64,000 nt of DNA from Stenogyne calaminthoides (lineage: Eukaryota > Streptophyta > Magnoliopsida > Lamiales > Lamiaceae): positions 10,695,639 to 10,759,638 of the forward strand of contig JBBCBC010000025.1 of NCBI GenBank assembly GCA_037126765.1, written 5' to 3'. This document shows positions 24,649 to 37,654 of the stretch, one piece after another; position 1 is the first letter of the stretch, and every line of letters starts with the position of its first letter. The notes beneath the pieces are model-generated. The model worked only from the letters and a program-made list of their open reading frames with translations, did not search any database and had not been told where the DNA came from. The position numbers and the translations under genes were made by a program.

Positions 24649-25622
24649 ATTTCCCCTTTTGATGATGCCAAAACCTATCTTGTTACAAACATATAACCTA
24701 TACTGTGGTTTTGGTTTTATCCTATTACAAGATTGGTTTGTCTCCCAACAATTTCTTAAAATAGAGAAACTCCTAACAATTTAAATCATTCAGTAATTTC
24801 TTCAGTAATGAATCTCTTTAAGTAGTTCATTACTAAATACTTAAACAATTTCCCTTATATTCAGACAATTTCTCCCTTATCAACATACAATCAGTTCAGA
24901 GACATTCATTCAGCATATCAAAATAAAAGACATGTAAATAAGATAATGAGATATTATCTTTTGAGCATAATGATAAATCTTCATTGATGATAGGTTTGAG
25001 TTACAGATTACAATGAGTTTATCAACAAAATAAAAAAGACAAAAATTTAAAGATTACGTAATCTTCTCGAGTCTTGATCTTTATTTGGCTCTTCTTCTTC
25101 CTAATTCTTCGGTTTGTTTCATTCTCAACTTCATCGGTTTACCTCCAGTCAAAACATTCCGAAAAATCTTCTTCAACTCATTTCTCTCCTTAATAATATC
25201 CGGATCGTTTCTGTTAAACCCAACCGTACGACCAAAGATCTTGAAAGCAATTTCTTGAGTAATGGCCTTCTCATTCACCAAGCCATTCTAAGTTTTGGAG
25301 TAGGATAGGAATATGGACCAGGGGCTACTATCTCGCTACCTCTCCTTCATCCGCAAGGTTAATCCAAATTTCAGATACTTTGGATAGAAGGTAAGGAGAT
25401 ATTCAATGAAAGCTTCATTCGATCCGAGCTTTCCCTCTCCATTCCCCCGAACATCATAATTGAACCGTAGGTTCTCTTGACTTCTTCCCACATATCGCTG
25501 AGTTTGATAGGCATCCATTTATCAACGTGGGGGCCACTTTAGTGCTTTTGATGTCCCTTTCCTCTTGCTCGGAAACTTTTAAAAGGTTCGCTTCGCTCTT
25601 CATCTATCTTCTTTCTCGATCA
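24649..25622 (-). repeat. 3' untranslated end with repeated polypurine modules (left arm)
   Basis: On the minus strand, just before the LTR, the sequence is CATCAAAAGGGGAAAT. Further weaker modules of the form AAATTGTTGGGAG or AAATTGTTAGGAG recur at 24740-24755 and 24770-24780. The block is an inverted copy of 31785-32772. A remnant frame with RTVGFNRNDPDIIKERNEL lies at 25281-25081. Confidence 0.75.
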
Positions 25623-25639
25623 TCTCCCGAGACCGATCC

Positions 25640-28140
25640 ATGTTGACCAATTTGAGTCAAGGCAAAACACCTTATGAAGACTTTCTTCCGAGGTTGAGAC
25701 TCAGAAGCTTCCATTTCTTCATCATCCGTTTCGACTGTTTGGTTGCAAGTGTTTCATACACAATAATGGTAAAGATCAACACTCGCTTGAAAACATTTGA
25801 TAAACTCGAAAGTTTGATGAAGGAATATTCTAGATATTTTTGAAGTTTCAAAGAAGCTTTTTTCCAAAGAGTTTACAACCTTTGAGGACTTTTATTGTGA
25901 GGAAAAGAGTTGTTGTGTCCTCATGTTGTTTTTGATGAATCTACTTGTGTTCGTAAGAAACAGAACATGATGCAAAATGAACCGACTAAGAGGATCACCA
26001 GATTAAGCCCAAAAAAAGATAAATCATCCATCGAACTCGAAAAAGAAGAAGGTCACTCACCGCCTATGATTGGAGTGACTCGCACTCGAGAAAAAGTTCG
26101 TGAGATGGAAATCGATGGTAAGACTCAGAAAACCAACACCCAAAGGTGACCAATCCGAATGCATACTAGTTCGCACCGTATGTGATGCCAATGAAGATGT
26201 AGTCACAAAATGAGGCAAATTTTTTCAATCTATCAACCAAAGGGGAACAAATGTCTCGATAATGTTCTCAATAGAATTTCCCATGAGGAAGATGATTCCT
26301 TTCTCGCTTTACTTGTTCCTCGAAGTTTATCGATTTAATCAACCTAACATTTCAAATGTTGAGGATATTATCAAGGGGAACATCAAGAAGGAAATGGTTA
26401 GATAGTCATCCTACAAGTCGATTGTGGGTGATCTAACCAAGGTGTTAAAACAAGAAGGTTCCATGGTGAGAGTGCACTATTCTCACCGCTTCCTATCGAG
26501 AGAAAGAACCTAACCGAGATTGGTGAAGCTTCTACAAGATTCTCATTACTGATTATCGCTATGCAAGACGAAATAATCAATTCTCAAGGAATGAAGTACG
26601 GGAGCCATCCTTATGTATATGGAGATTCGTAAAGGCACAATGTCATTGGAACCAAGTGGGTTTTTCAAGAATAAAAGAGATGAAAACAACAACATTGTGA
26701 GAAACAAGGAAGGCTAGTTTCTTTTCAAAGGTTATTCCTAAGAAGAAGGCTTCGATTATGATGAAACCTTTCAGACCTTTCGCAGAAGACTTTTGAAGAC
26801 CATCGATTATTTCTTGCATATGTTGCCCACATGAAGTTCACAAGAAGAAGGCTTGATCATTCCTCTTTTCATCGATCAAATGGATGTGAAAAGTGCATTT
26901 CAAACACCTTAAATCCAACATTGTGAGAAACTAAAAAGAAGGGTTTACAAGGAACAACCTCCCCGTTTCAAAACAGAATGACCAAGTTTATGTGCTCAAA
27001 AAGCTTTGTATGGTCTCAAACAAGACCAGAGCATGGTATGATACTCTTTTCACGCTTTCATCGACCATGGTTTTGTCAAAGGAATCGTTGATAGAACTCG
27101 CTCGTGATGGAGAGGATGGGGAAGATATCTTGCTAGTTCAGATATATATAGTTGATGACATCATTTTTGATTCCAAACCATCACCGCGGTGAAAAGTTTT
27201 CAACATCGATGAAAAAGATGCAAGTTTGAGATGTCAATGATGGGAGAGATGAATTTTTTTCAGGTCTTCAAGTGAAACAATCAAAGGAAGGAATATTCAT
27301 CAACCGTGCAAAGTACACCGTAGATCCGATTGCTAAATATGGGGTACAGACCGCAATACGCTTAGGATTCCTATGAATACTAACTACAAGATGGATCCTC
27401 GATTCAAGGCAAATCAAATGAAATCATAATCGACATAGATAATCATTGATCATTGCTCTATCTCACGTTAAAGAGGCCTGATATAACATTTCTAACAAGA
27501 AGCGTTCCCCGTTGGGATATGTGCAAGATACCAAGCCAATCCTAAAGCTAGTCACATGGAGGATGTGAAAAGTCGCCAAAAAAGATACCGTGAGTATCTT
27601 AAACAAAGGGCACAATGAATAGAGGATTATGGTATCCAAACGATGATAACCTTTGAATTAACCGGTTTACTCAAAGGAACTGTTGATAGAACTCGCTCCG
27701 ATTATGGAGGTTGCAGGATTGACATCAGTCCACTTCAGAACTTGTCAATTTCAAATGTAGGAAGTAAGATGTCAATATCTTGGTTTTCAAGAAACAATCA
27801 AAGGAAGGAATATTCTCAACCGGTAAAGCAACAAGTACTACCGGGTAGGTCAATACATGGGATTCCTATGAATACTAAGAAGTCATGAGTCATACCGTTT
27901 TATTCTTTGGCCTGCATAACAATTAAGGATTATAAAGTTGTAGCCAATGAAGTACCAATATTTTGTGACAATAATAGTGCCATTGCTATTTCACAAAAAA
28001 TCCGCATTGCACACATGGTTTTGTGATGTAAGCATGTGGATATCGTACATCACTTCATCAATGATCATGTCGGTAGTCAAGGACATAAGGATGGAGAAAA
28101 TTCATATTATAAGTTGTAAAGAGCCGATATCTTGACAAAA
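25640..28140 (+). pseudogene. Integrase tail, reverse transcriptase and RNase H of inner Sirevirus copy
   Basis: Broken plus-strand frames give GCKCFIHNN-like and HVVFDEST (integrase end) near 25740-25940. GTKWVFQ comes near 26650, KKALYGLKQ-like and ARAWYDTL at 26990-27050, and IYIVDDIIFDS (catalytic VDD) at 27140-27175. LQVKQSKEGIFINRAKYT follows at 27268-27320, PIFCDNNSAIAISQ at 27955-27998 and a KHVDI-HHFINDHV block at 28030-28070. Block order is that of a copia polyprotein. Stops and frameshifts are dense. Many sit where TCGA or CGAG occurs instead of an expected CTGA or CAGAG. Confidence 0.82.
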
Positions 28141-28149
28141 CCTTTGGCG

Positions 28150-31100
28150 TAATCAAGATTTCAGAACTTTTAGTTGAATTAGGATGTTAGAACCAGGTGT
28201 ATATAGTAAAATCAAAAATTGAAGATTTTCAGATGATGAAGTTTTTTCGCAATTCTTCTCCGGTAAGCTCGTGATAAAATGGAAATAATTTAATCGAGTC
28301 TCGTGAAAACTCAGATTTATCAAGGTCAAGATTTCAAAAGAAAGATAATTGAACCAATTCAAGATCAAAGATTATAATCGACATTTTATCAAGGTCATTA
28401 CTCAAGAAGACCGATAGAGAGAAATTAGTCCGGTAGTAATAACTCATGCGACTCATTTATTGCTCAAGTAAAGCTCAAGAATCATTCTCAATAAATACAA
28501 AACACCGAGGAATGTTTTTGGGATCGCTTTTAAATTTCAAGAAGGTCAATCAATTTAATAATGCTACATTAATGACCAATGAGGATGTTTTGGCGGCTTA
28601 CTTTTTCGAGATCGTCTTGTTCAGATAATTCGAATCCTGAGATTAATCTCATCCGTTGTTTTTCACCTAACCAACGCGATTCCCCACGATCTCGGCTATA
28701 TAAACCCCAATAAGCCATTCAAGCCAAAATTTTATCAAACCCTTCGCTCCCAAATCCTCTGCGCAAATAAAAATCCTTTGCCCGTAAATCTCCAAAACCT
28801 AAAGCTTCATTTCTTCAATCAATCTCTAAAATGGCCCCAACCTTGTTCGAGAGATTAGCCAAAACCAACAAACCGTGGTACGAGTTCGTTGTCTCACTTG
28901 AAAGCACAACCAACTCAAAGCCGTAAGAGGAGGCTCTACATATGATTCGATTGGCTAAACTCACCCAACTAGTCGCAGTTTACTGCACTGTGAGTTTGCG
29001 AAAAGAGGTAATCGAATTCATCTATAACTCAAGATAGATGAAGAGGGTCAGATGCATTCTAAGTTAATCAGATCACATTTAGAGCAAATATCCAAATACA
29101 TCGATTTTGAGAGGATCTCAGATATAGTTCCTCAAAAAATCAATGATGTTTTTGAGCTCGTGGATAGAGGAGAGGATCCTACGATGTATATGTCGGGAAG
29201 AGAGCAAGAGTACTTAGATAGGATTGCCGAGAATCCTCGGCAAATTTGAGGCTTACATTGCATAAGAAGATCTTTAAAGCCACAATATCGTGTGTTGATG
29301 GATATTGTGAGTAAGAGCATCATGAGTCTTATGGGAGTTTTGAGCGGATCAAGACTTCCCAAAGCTCGTAATGATGGCGGCATCGAGGCCTCACCCACCA
29401 CCGATTTCAACCGGGTCAAATTTTTGATTCGGGACGGTGAGCGAAAGGGCACTAAAGTTTTGAAGAAGGTTGATGGGGCGATCTCAATAAAAGGCAAGAT
29501 CCACCATGCCACCAAAATTGCTTATATTTTGGAGATGTGCGAGAGAGGAGGATATCTTCGCCAATTCGACCCCATTCCCTAAATCTAAAATTCTCTTTAA
29601 ACCCATTGTTGCGAAGAAGGTGCCATCGTGGGGAAGAGAGAAAAGAAGGTAGAATCACCAAATATGGTCCGAAAAGAGACTCAACAAACCAGGGGAAGGT
29701 TTTGTTGGAGGCAAAGATGGAGCAAGGTGCAAAAATAATGAAGGTAAGAAACTTGCCCCAAAGCGCAAAGATTGGTGGTTCTCACCGATGAAGATGGTAG
29801 TGATTCTGAGGAGATTCAACCCGAGGGCCAAACCGCCGTAGTTCGCCATTACAAGTTTTGGCTCAAAGTTATCTCAAAGGCACAAGAACAGATCGAGGAG
29901 CGTGTCTTCTTCTCGAGGTGCTTTGAGACATCTCTAAGTTCGCATAAAATTTCTCGAAAAATTTTCAAAGGAACTCGACCTCGTAGATTCCTACCGAAAA
30001 AGTGTGCTCGCATGAAAAAGAAGAGCCAACTCGTAACTAATCAGGAAGTGTCACCAGACCCGAACCCACTCGATGCAAACCGAGGACTCGACCGACAACC
30101 TTCAGAGGTCACCGAGACTCAGAGCGTAATATTCTTGATGAGCTCCCGAAAGGATCTACTTTTGATCCTCGCCAGGCCTCAAATCGAACCAGAGAGCCCG
30201 AGACGGAAGAAGGGCGAGGTCAAGAATGCGAGGAGGAGCAAGGGGGAAATGGTTTATTCTTGACCTCACCCCGAGCTCAAATTTCATACCCCGATCCGCA
30301 AGATGTTTTCTTCATTAATGACAACCGTGTTCATTCTCAATCGACTCTTCCCGAGATGCTTGATATTGCCGCTTTGCGAGGGGAAGATCGGTGAATGAGG
30401 AGACAACCTTCGACCGACTTCGTGGTTCAAGCACAAAGCTCGTGATGAAAAACTCCGATTTTGATGAAATGGTTCGTATGAAGAATTAAAGAAAAGCTAT
30501 CAAGTTTGATGCCCCGAAAGCAATGGAGACAAATCTCAAGATGGAGATGGGGACCAACAGGAAATGTTTAGAATCACCTCGAGATGGAAAAGGAGACTTC
30601 GCTTTCGATCAACCTGAATTGGTCAACTCGATCGGTTAGCACTTTTCAGTACCTTTTGGCACTATTAACAATTATGCCAAAGTTATCGAAAGTTCTATCT
30701 TTAATTTCAAGTGTTCGATAAATGATCGAGGCTCAATTTGGAGACCGAGCTCGTGATGAAGCCGATGCTCGATGATCAAACAACACAAAAGGGGCGTATG
30801 GTTCCCGAGATTGATCTCACTCCTTGATGGAGAAACTTGAGAAGGTTGAGCCAATGATGATCAAGATTGCTCGATGGAAGAAACATTGGCCAATCAAGCT
30901 CAACAGATGGAAAGTCTTAGTCACTTTTTCAGAGCTGGTGCTAATCCAAAACACTCGACCTCACAGATGACCTCCATGGAAGATAAGTTCAATGAAAAGC
31001 CGAGGGAGTCAAGGACGAGCTCAATCTCGAAATGAATTAGAAGCACTAGAGTCAACCGTGATTTCTAGAGATGAAATTGGCAAGAGGAATGATGTAATGA

Positions 31101-31780
31101 TAAAATCTCAAGTTGAGGAAATGAGCTCAAGATTATAACCAAGATGACAGAAATGCTTAAGAAGCACTCTTCCGCCGCTTTGCCCACTTATCTCAAGAAT
31201 TTTTTCGCGGCAAGAACCATCTAAGAGGCCGGAAGACGAACAAGATCGATAGCAGAGAAGTTCATTGGAAAGCAAAGAACAATATCACATGGACACAACA
31301 CTCTCTGCATTTCTTCCAAATTACGGTGCTACAAGAAGGGAAAAGTCAAGACCTCGTAAAGTTCATGGCACGCATTATGGAGAAGAAGGCCTTAAAGATG
31401 TCAAAATGTATAATCTAGCCAAAGCCTTAAGAGAAGTCGGCTAATGAGAAGTTGAAGTTCGCCGTAGAAAAGTTATCTACACTCGAAGTCGAGCAAACCA
31501 TGCTTGATGTTGCAAGAGAGAAACCGAAAAGCTAGAGCAAAGGTTGGAACAAGCCAGTCGCCGAATTGCTTATGAAGAGGAAAAAGCCTTAGGCGTTTGT
31601 TCAACCTCAGAAGCAAACGCGCGGGGCTTTCTAAGCCAATCCAGAGAAAGTTCGATTCGATGATGAAGAAACGGAAGAATCTGAAGTCTCAACCTCGTAA
31701 GAAAGTCTTCAACACGAGATGCTCAAGACACTCCAAATAGAACAAGCTAAGAAAAGTCGCTGCTTCGGCCTCGCGAGCGC
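28150..31780 (+). pseudogene. Degenerate extra ORF downstream of pol (Sirevirus env-like position)
   Basis: Sireviruses commonly carry a long ORF between pol and the 3' LTR, often called env-like. Here the candidate begins near ATGGCCCCAACC at 28830 and survives as pieces at 29052-29249, 29292-29582 (with HHATKIAYILEMCERGGYL), 29772-30263, and a charged, coiled-coil-like section about 30900-31700. It is full of stops. No transmembrane segment or known domain was recognised, so membrane function is not claimed; the assignment rests on position. Confidence 0.5.
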
Positions 31781-31784
31781 CTGC

Positions 31785-32772
31785 GGATCGAAAAGAAGAT
31801 AGACGAAGAGCGGTAAATAACGAGTGAATTCGTGAAGTTTATGAAAGCAAGAGGAAAGGAACATCAAAAGCACTAAAGTGGCCCCACGCTGATAAATGGA
31901 TGCCTATCAAACTCAATGATATGTGGGAAGAAGTCAAGAGAACCTTCTGGTTCAATTATGATGTTCTCAGGGAATGGAGAGGGGAAAGCTCAGATCAGAA
32001 TGAAGCATTCATTGAATATTTTCTAACCTTCTATCCAAAGTATCTACAGGGCTGGATTAACCTTGCGGATGAAGGAGAGGTACAGATAGTAGCCCCTGGT
32101 CCATATTCCTATCCTCCTCCAAAACTTGGTAATGACTTGGTGAATGAAAAGGTCATTACTCAAGAGATTGCTTTCAAGATATCTTTCATTGGTCTAACAG
32201 AAACAAATCTACATCATCAAGGAAAGAAATGAGCTGAAGAAGAGATTTTTCGGAATGTTCGACCTGGAGGTGCCCGCTGATGAAGTTGAGAATGAAGCAA
32301 ATTGAAGAGCAGAAGACTGAAGAGCCAAATCTGAAGAGTGAAGACTCAGAAGATTCTGTAATCTTTAAATTTTTATCTTTTTGATTTTGTTGATAAACTC
32401 ATTGTAATCTGTAATGGGATACCAATCATCAATGAAGATTTATCATTATGCTCAAAAGATAATATCTCATTATCTTATTTACATGTCTTTTATTTTTGAT
32501 ATGCCTGAATGAATGTCTCTGAACCTGATTGTATGTTTATATGGGAGAAATTGTTTAAGTATTTGGTAATGAACTATTTAAAGAGATTCATTCTGAAGAA
32601 ATTGCTAAATGATTTAAATTGATTGGGACACTCTCTGAAATTGTTGGGAGTTTTTCTGATTTAGGAAATTGTTAGGAGACAACCAATCTTGTAATAGGAT
32701 AAACTGAAACCTGAGTATAGGTTATATGTTTTGTAACAAGATAGGTTATGGCATCATCAAAAAGGGGGAAAT
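31785..32772 (+). repeat. 3' untranslated end with repeated polypurine modules (right arm)
   Basis: This is an inverted copy of 24649-25622. Modules GGGAGAAATTGTTT (32541), GAAATTGTTGGGAG (32637), GGAAATTGTTAGGAG (32664) and AAAAAGGGGGAAATTG (32758) precede the LTR; the last is the functional-looking polypurine tract. A 110-codon open frame at 31900-32232 is the tail of the extra ORF. Confidence 0.75.
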
Positions 32773-34807
32773 TGTTGGGAGATGAATTTAATAAAGATAT
32801 ATGATTTTGATTTGATCCCAAAACCCCTGAGTATGACATGTTCAGAATGATCTTGATAGTTGAGTCAGGATTCAGTTTTAGAATATTCAGGATGTTATTT
32901 GCAAAATGTATAGTCAGCAGATATAGTTCAGGATAGGTTCTGAAGACTCTGAAGAACACAATACGTTTATGAAGAAACTGAAGTTTCAGTATGAAACTGA
33001 AGTATCTGAAGACTCAATATAAAATCGAGACATCAAGACTCAAGAGGATACTTTGCGAATCAAGACTCAAAGACGAAGATTCAGTGTATCACTCAATAGA
33101 CTCAGAAGACTCTAAAGACTCAGAAGACCTCAAGACTCGTAAGACTCAAGACGCTTAAATCAAGATCAAGATCAAGATCAAGAATATCAAGGCACAAGAA
33201 TTATCAAGACTCGATAAAAGGTATCAATGCTCAAGATGAACTCAATGTTCCGAGGCAATCAATATATCTATCCGAAGGATGCAATCTTTGAGAAAAAATC
33301 ACGATTCTTAGAAAGTTAGATATTGCCAAGACATTCAAATGCGCATAAAAGGAACTAAGTCGGCGTTGTTAAGGTTATATCAAACTCGAGTTTGTAACCA
33401 AAAGAGCCGCTGAAGGTGTCTACCTTTAACCGAGACAAAAGTCAAAAAGAGGAAGACAACATCGCCATCTCGACATCGACAAAGGATGTGTCGCTGAAAA
33501 GGATGTCAGATGTACAAAAGTTCCAGACTGCAAAAAGTGAAGACCGGCTACATGAAAGGCTATAGCCTAAAACGTGTTAGGGAGTTTCAAACGCTAAATA
33601 TAGCCATTTCTCACACACCATAAGAGGGAACTCACAAAGCTGTCTCTCCAACAGATAGTTTTCAAGAGTGACCTTGGTGTATGCCTATAAATACTGGTGA
33701 CCCTCTACATTGTAAGGTTACGGAAATTTATACTACAATTCAAGAGCTCAAACTTATTCTTGCAAAAGTTAAAGCACTCGAAAAACTTAGAATTTCCCAA
33801 GTGCTTCTACATTGAAGAGAGCTCACTATACTAAGCCTAGCTTGATAAGAATTATCCAAAGTTTAGTCGAGATATCCTAACCCTTTGCATTGTGCTTCAT
33901 TGTAAAGGATATCTCATCCTAGTTGAAACCAACCGAGAAACCCCAAACCCTTGAGAGAAGGTAGTTGGAGAGTGTGTTTGTTGGTGAGAAGAGTTGTAAA
34001 GAGTTAGTAAACTACGGGAGTAGTCGAAAAACTCTAGAGGAGAAGTTAGTAAGCTGAGGGGTAGTCCGAAAGCTTGTTTGCGTTTGAGTAAGTAAACTAC
34101 GGAGGTAGTCAGAAAACTCAAGGTCGGGTTGAGTAAGTAAACTACGTGGAGTAGTCAGAAAACTCAGGGCCGAGTTGAGTAAGTAAATTGCGCGAGGTAG
34201 TCGAAAAGCTCGAAGTTGATAGTGAATTTCTCTCGAGGATCGAGAGAGAGTGGATGTAGGAGCTTGAGTCTCCGAACCACTATAATTCTTTGTGTTCTTT
34301 ATTGCTTTCCTTATCTCGTGCCTAAATCGCTTGCATTGACTTGATTTTGAAAGCATACTTTTCATCGATATTCAGGTTGGAATCAATCCAATCGGTTTGC
34401 ATGTAATTGAATCACGGCTTAATCACTATTTCATAAAGGGAAGGTTTTTTCAAAAAGCTTAAAACGAGTATAAAGTAAGGGCCAACCATTCAAGACGACG
34501 AAAGTAGTTAGAACAGATAGTTACCAAACTAAACTCTCATTTGAGGATTCAGTAAGTTAGTTATCTGATCCAAGCAACTCAGGATCTCTCGACACTTTCG
34601 AGACTCGGTTGGGATTATCCGAGGTATCTAAAAGCATTTCCGGGATCATCGTCTCGATAGACTTTGACTCGAGCGATCTGTGCTTCTCGAACCAAGATCT
34701 TCGAGGATTATCGACCCAAGTGACCTCGATAAGAAAAAGTTTTAAAAACCTGAACACGTGTATTCCCCCCCATACACGTGTAAGACTCGTTTGCACCGGG
34801 ACCAACA
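32773..34807 (+). repeat. 3' LTR of inner Sirevirus copy
   Basis: It starts TGTTGGGAGATGAATTT and ends CCGGGACCAACA. At 2035 bases it is the longest of the three sister LTRs. It carries GCCTATAAATACTGG at 33681, a TATA box lost from both other copies. It is unusually rich in TCGA compared with them. Confidence 0.9.
33681..33696 (+). promoter_or_regulatory. LTR TATA box
   Basis: CCTATAAATACTGG lies about two-thirds through the LTR, as expected for a U3 promoter. Sister LTRs read ATTTATAGG here after small indels. Confidence 0.5.
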
Positions 34808-37520
34808 AAACCTTTATCACAGAATTGGCTAATTGAAAGCAAGTTATGCTTCAATCCAGATACATATGAAACACCATGGATATGAACCGAGTCGATTTCC
34901 AAAGTTCCATATCCTTCCGATCGATCCCTTTGGAGTTATCTCCAAAAGTGATCTCGTAGGCCTCTTTGTTCAACATAGTCACTTGAGTATCTTCTTGTAT
35001 CTGTCATATGTCTTGAACATCCACCGTCAAGATACCATATATCGGGAGCTTTTTTCATCTCTGCTCATCGATTTCCATGTGATCTTTAGTCGATTCGGTT
35101 CCTTTTGTTTTCTCCCGAAAAATGATCAATTCTTAGGTACCTAGTTTGTGTAGGGTCCTACAAGGTTAGATGTACCTTCGAGAATCCAAATCACCGACAA
35201 CTCTAATCACTTTTAGAGTGGCTAATTTGTCTTCCATAAACATCAACATACACATCTACTACTCTGGGGTGCCTTAGCGACTTTACGTGTATGTGTGCTC
35301 GCTTTTAGCATGAACATGTGCCTTTGAATTCTTCTTTGGTTCAAGCCTTCGCTCGGATGCTTAGGCTTTTTTATACAATAGGTCTAAATCTTTGTTGACT
35401 TGGGTTCAGGTAACCTTTACCTTTAGGCAAGTGGGTTTCAGGTGGCCTGTACTGAAATCTGGGTCTTTCAGCATACTGAGGACTTGGTCTCTTCAGCTGA
35501 GAATGTCTCTGTTGAGTGTTTCTCATCCGAGGATTCCTCGATGGTTCGATGTGGAGCCTTTCGTTTTGCATTCTTAGCCCGGGCTTTGAAGTACTTGCTC
35601 GAAACTTTCCAATCGACCGCTCGTTTTTCTAGCCTTCACCTGAGGTTTGGGCTTTCTAACCTGATCATTCAGTTTTACTGAGACCATAGGTCCTTTTCCC
35701 TTGTCTACAACCTTGGGCATTACTTCAGTTTGAAGTGTAGGTGCCACTGGTTTTACAAAGATTGTCTTCTTGCTACTTGATGCAGCATTCAGATGACCTT
35801 GTAAGGTTCCCTCTGGAATGTATCCCAATCCAGATTTTATAGTCACAGATCTCTGGTAACTCTGAATTTCATCTATTACATTAGATGCTTTATTCAATAG
35901 AGTTAACTTCTTCTCGCACTATCCTCACGATTCTGTAGAGTTTCATGCTTCTCAGAGAGGTCATTGAACTTAGTTCTGATCAGCTGAATCTCTTCAGTGG
36001 ATTTCTCTAGCTTTTCAATTAGGGTCATTATCAACTTCTCTTTCTCTGAGAGTTGTACTTTCAGAACATCCAGTTCATCAGTAGCTCCCATTAATTGAGA
36101 AGTGATTTCAATATTGCTAGAGTCTTTCCATTTTAGATTTTCAACTTTTCGGTTCCTTATTCTTTCTTGAGTTCTATTTAGCGATCCTTGCAAAACAAAG
36201 ATAGTCCTTCATTAGATTCTCAAAAAGAATCCATCGAGTCAAAATATTTGTTTTCGAATGGAACTTGAAAACTCTTGTGCTAGTGTAGGAGCAACAACGA
36301 GAAAAGAAGAGTTTACCTCCTCAATGGCCATCGAGACGATGTCATCACTTTCACTTTCACGAGAATATCTCATCCGAAGAGCTAGATCCCTCCTCAGAGT
36401 GTTCTTCTTCTGCAACCATGACCTTTTTGCTTGAGAACTTCTGGTCTCTTTTAGCTTGCATTTCTCTTCTCTCCTTAGCACTCAAATCTGGACAATCATA
36501 CTGGAAGTGACCTTTCTTCTAGCAATTATAACATCTGTTGGTATCATCATCCTGATCATTTTCTTCCTTGGACTTGGAGTCCTTCTTTCTGGATGAAGAT
36601 CCTTCAGCTTTCAGGTCCTTATTCTTCTCAGTTGATCTGTCCTCAGGTTTCTTCTGGTACCTGTGGTTCCTGTAATAGCTTTTGTATTTTCCAAATCTAC
36701 TATTAAGTCTGTCAAACCTTCTTGCCATCAGTGCTAGCTTTTCCTCAAGCTCATCCTGATTTTTGGCATGGGGGTTCTCGAACTCTCTAGTTTTGAGTTT
36801 TATTTTTTTTTTTTTAAAGCCACATTTTTACTCGATGAAGAATCATCTTTGTTGTCAGCCTTTTTGGATTTCTTATCAATTACAAATTCATAGGCCTTCA
36901 GCTCAGAGAAGACTTGTTGGTATAGCATTGAATTAATGTTCTTGGTGTTTTCAATCACCACTGCATGAATATCCTATTTCTTAGAAAGGCCTCTAAGAAT
37001 TTTCAATGCAACTTCTCTTTGTGGATATTTCTTTCCAAGTGCATTTAGATCATTCATGATGCTAGTGAATCTGACTTCCAGTTTGTCTATTGATTCACCA
37101 TCATCCATTTCAAAACTATCAAACTTTCCAATTGCCAATGAAAGTTTGTTTTCTTTTATATGATCTGTGCCTTGGCACATTACAACTAGTGTATCCCAAA
37201 TCTCTTTAGCAGTATTACAGTGAGAGATCATTCCCATCACACCATCATCAATTGTACTGTATAGTGTGTCTTTTGCAATGTAGTCTAGATTGACTAACTT
37301 TCTCTCCTCATGAGTTAGTTGGTCATCAGACTTAGGAAATTATGCTTTAGGATCAATTCTCTCATCTTCTGTTCCTCTGGGATTCACCACAGTAAATTGG
37401 AATGGTCCTTGAGAGACCACTCTCCACATACGCTCATGTTTGGAGTACAAATGAGCCTGCATTCTCAGTCTCCATAGATCATAGTTCTCCACTGAGAACA
37501 TGAGAAGTTTTTTAGAAGAT
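34808..37520 (-). pseudogene. gag and protease/pre-integrase of Sirevirus-type element
   Basis: Minus-strand fragments in order: an N-terminal gag segment near 37500 with SVENYDLWRLRMQAHLYS; the UBN2-type gag block at 37240-36974 (HCNTAKEIWDTLVVMCQG, KLEVRFTSIMNDL); a basic linker and a zinc knuckle (CYNC, then KKGHFQYDC) interrupted by a stop at 36519; coiled-coil-like heptads at 36193-35903; and the pre-integrase SYVSGLKHNLLSISQFCD at about 34880-34820. Coding similarity stops at 34808, where the opposite-strand LTR was inserted. Confidence 0.82.
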
Positions 37521-37635
37521 ATTTTATCTGATCTTTTTGAAAATAAAAAATTTCAGCAAATAAGATCAGTTCAGATAGACCACAAGTTTTTTTGAAAATA
37601 AAACTTTGGTCAACTCAGCAGGTGGTCAAGTTCAA

Positions 37636-37652
37636 CCACTGCTCTGATACCA
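37636..37652 (-). other. Primer-binding site (initiator-Met tRNA)
   Basis: The minus strand reads TGGTATCAGAGCAGTGG two bases inside the LTR edge at 37655. It is an intact initiator-Met tRNA match, unlike the altered site at 22-38. Confidence 0.9.
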
Positions 37653-37654
37653 CT

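Larger units (their letters stand above)
25623..34807 (+). mobile_element. 5'-truncated Sirevirus-type copy in opposite orientation
   Basis: In plus-strand order: end of integrase, reverse transcriptase, RNase H (25640-28140), a long degenerate extra ORF (28150-31780), the polypurine region (31785-32772) and a 3' LTR (32773-34807). The 5' LTR, gag and most of integrase are absent. The right LTR end abuts the host element's pre-integrase codons at 34808, with candidate target bases AAACC. No left counterpart of the duplication remains, so the left edge is a deletion junction near 25623. Confidence 0.82.

Noticed and set aside
29132..29661. Minus-strand ORFs across the inner Sirevirus extra ORF
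   Set aside because: They are antisense to the element's coding direction and show no known domain.
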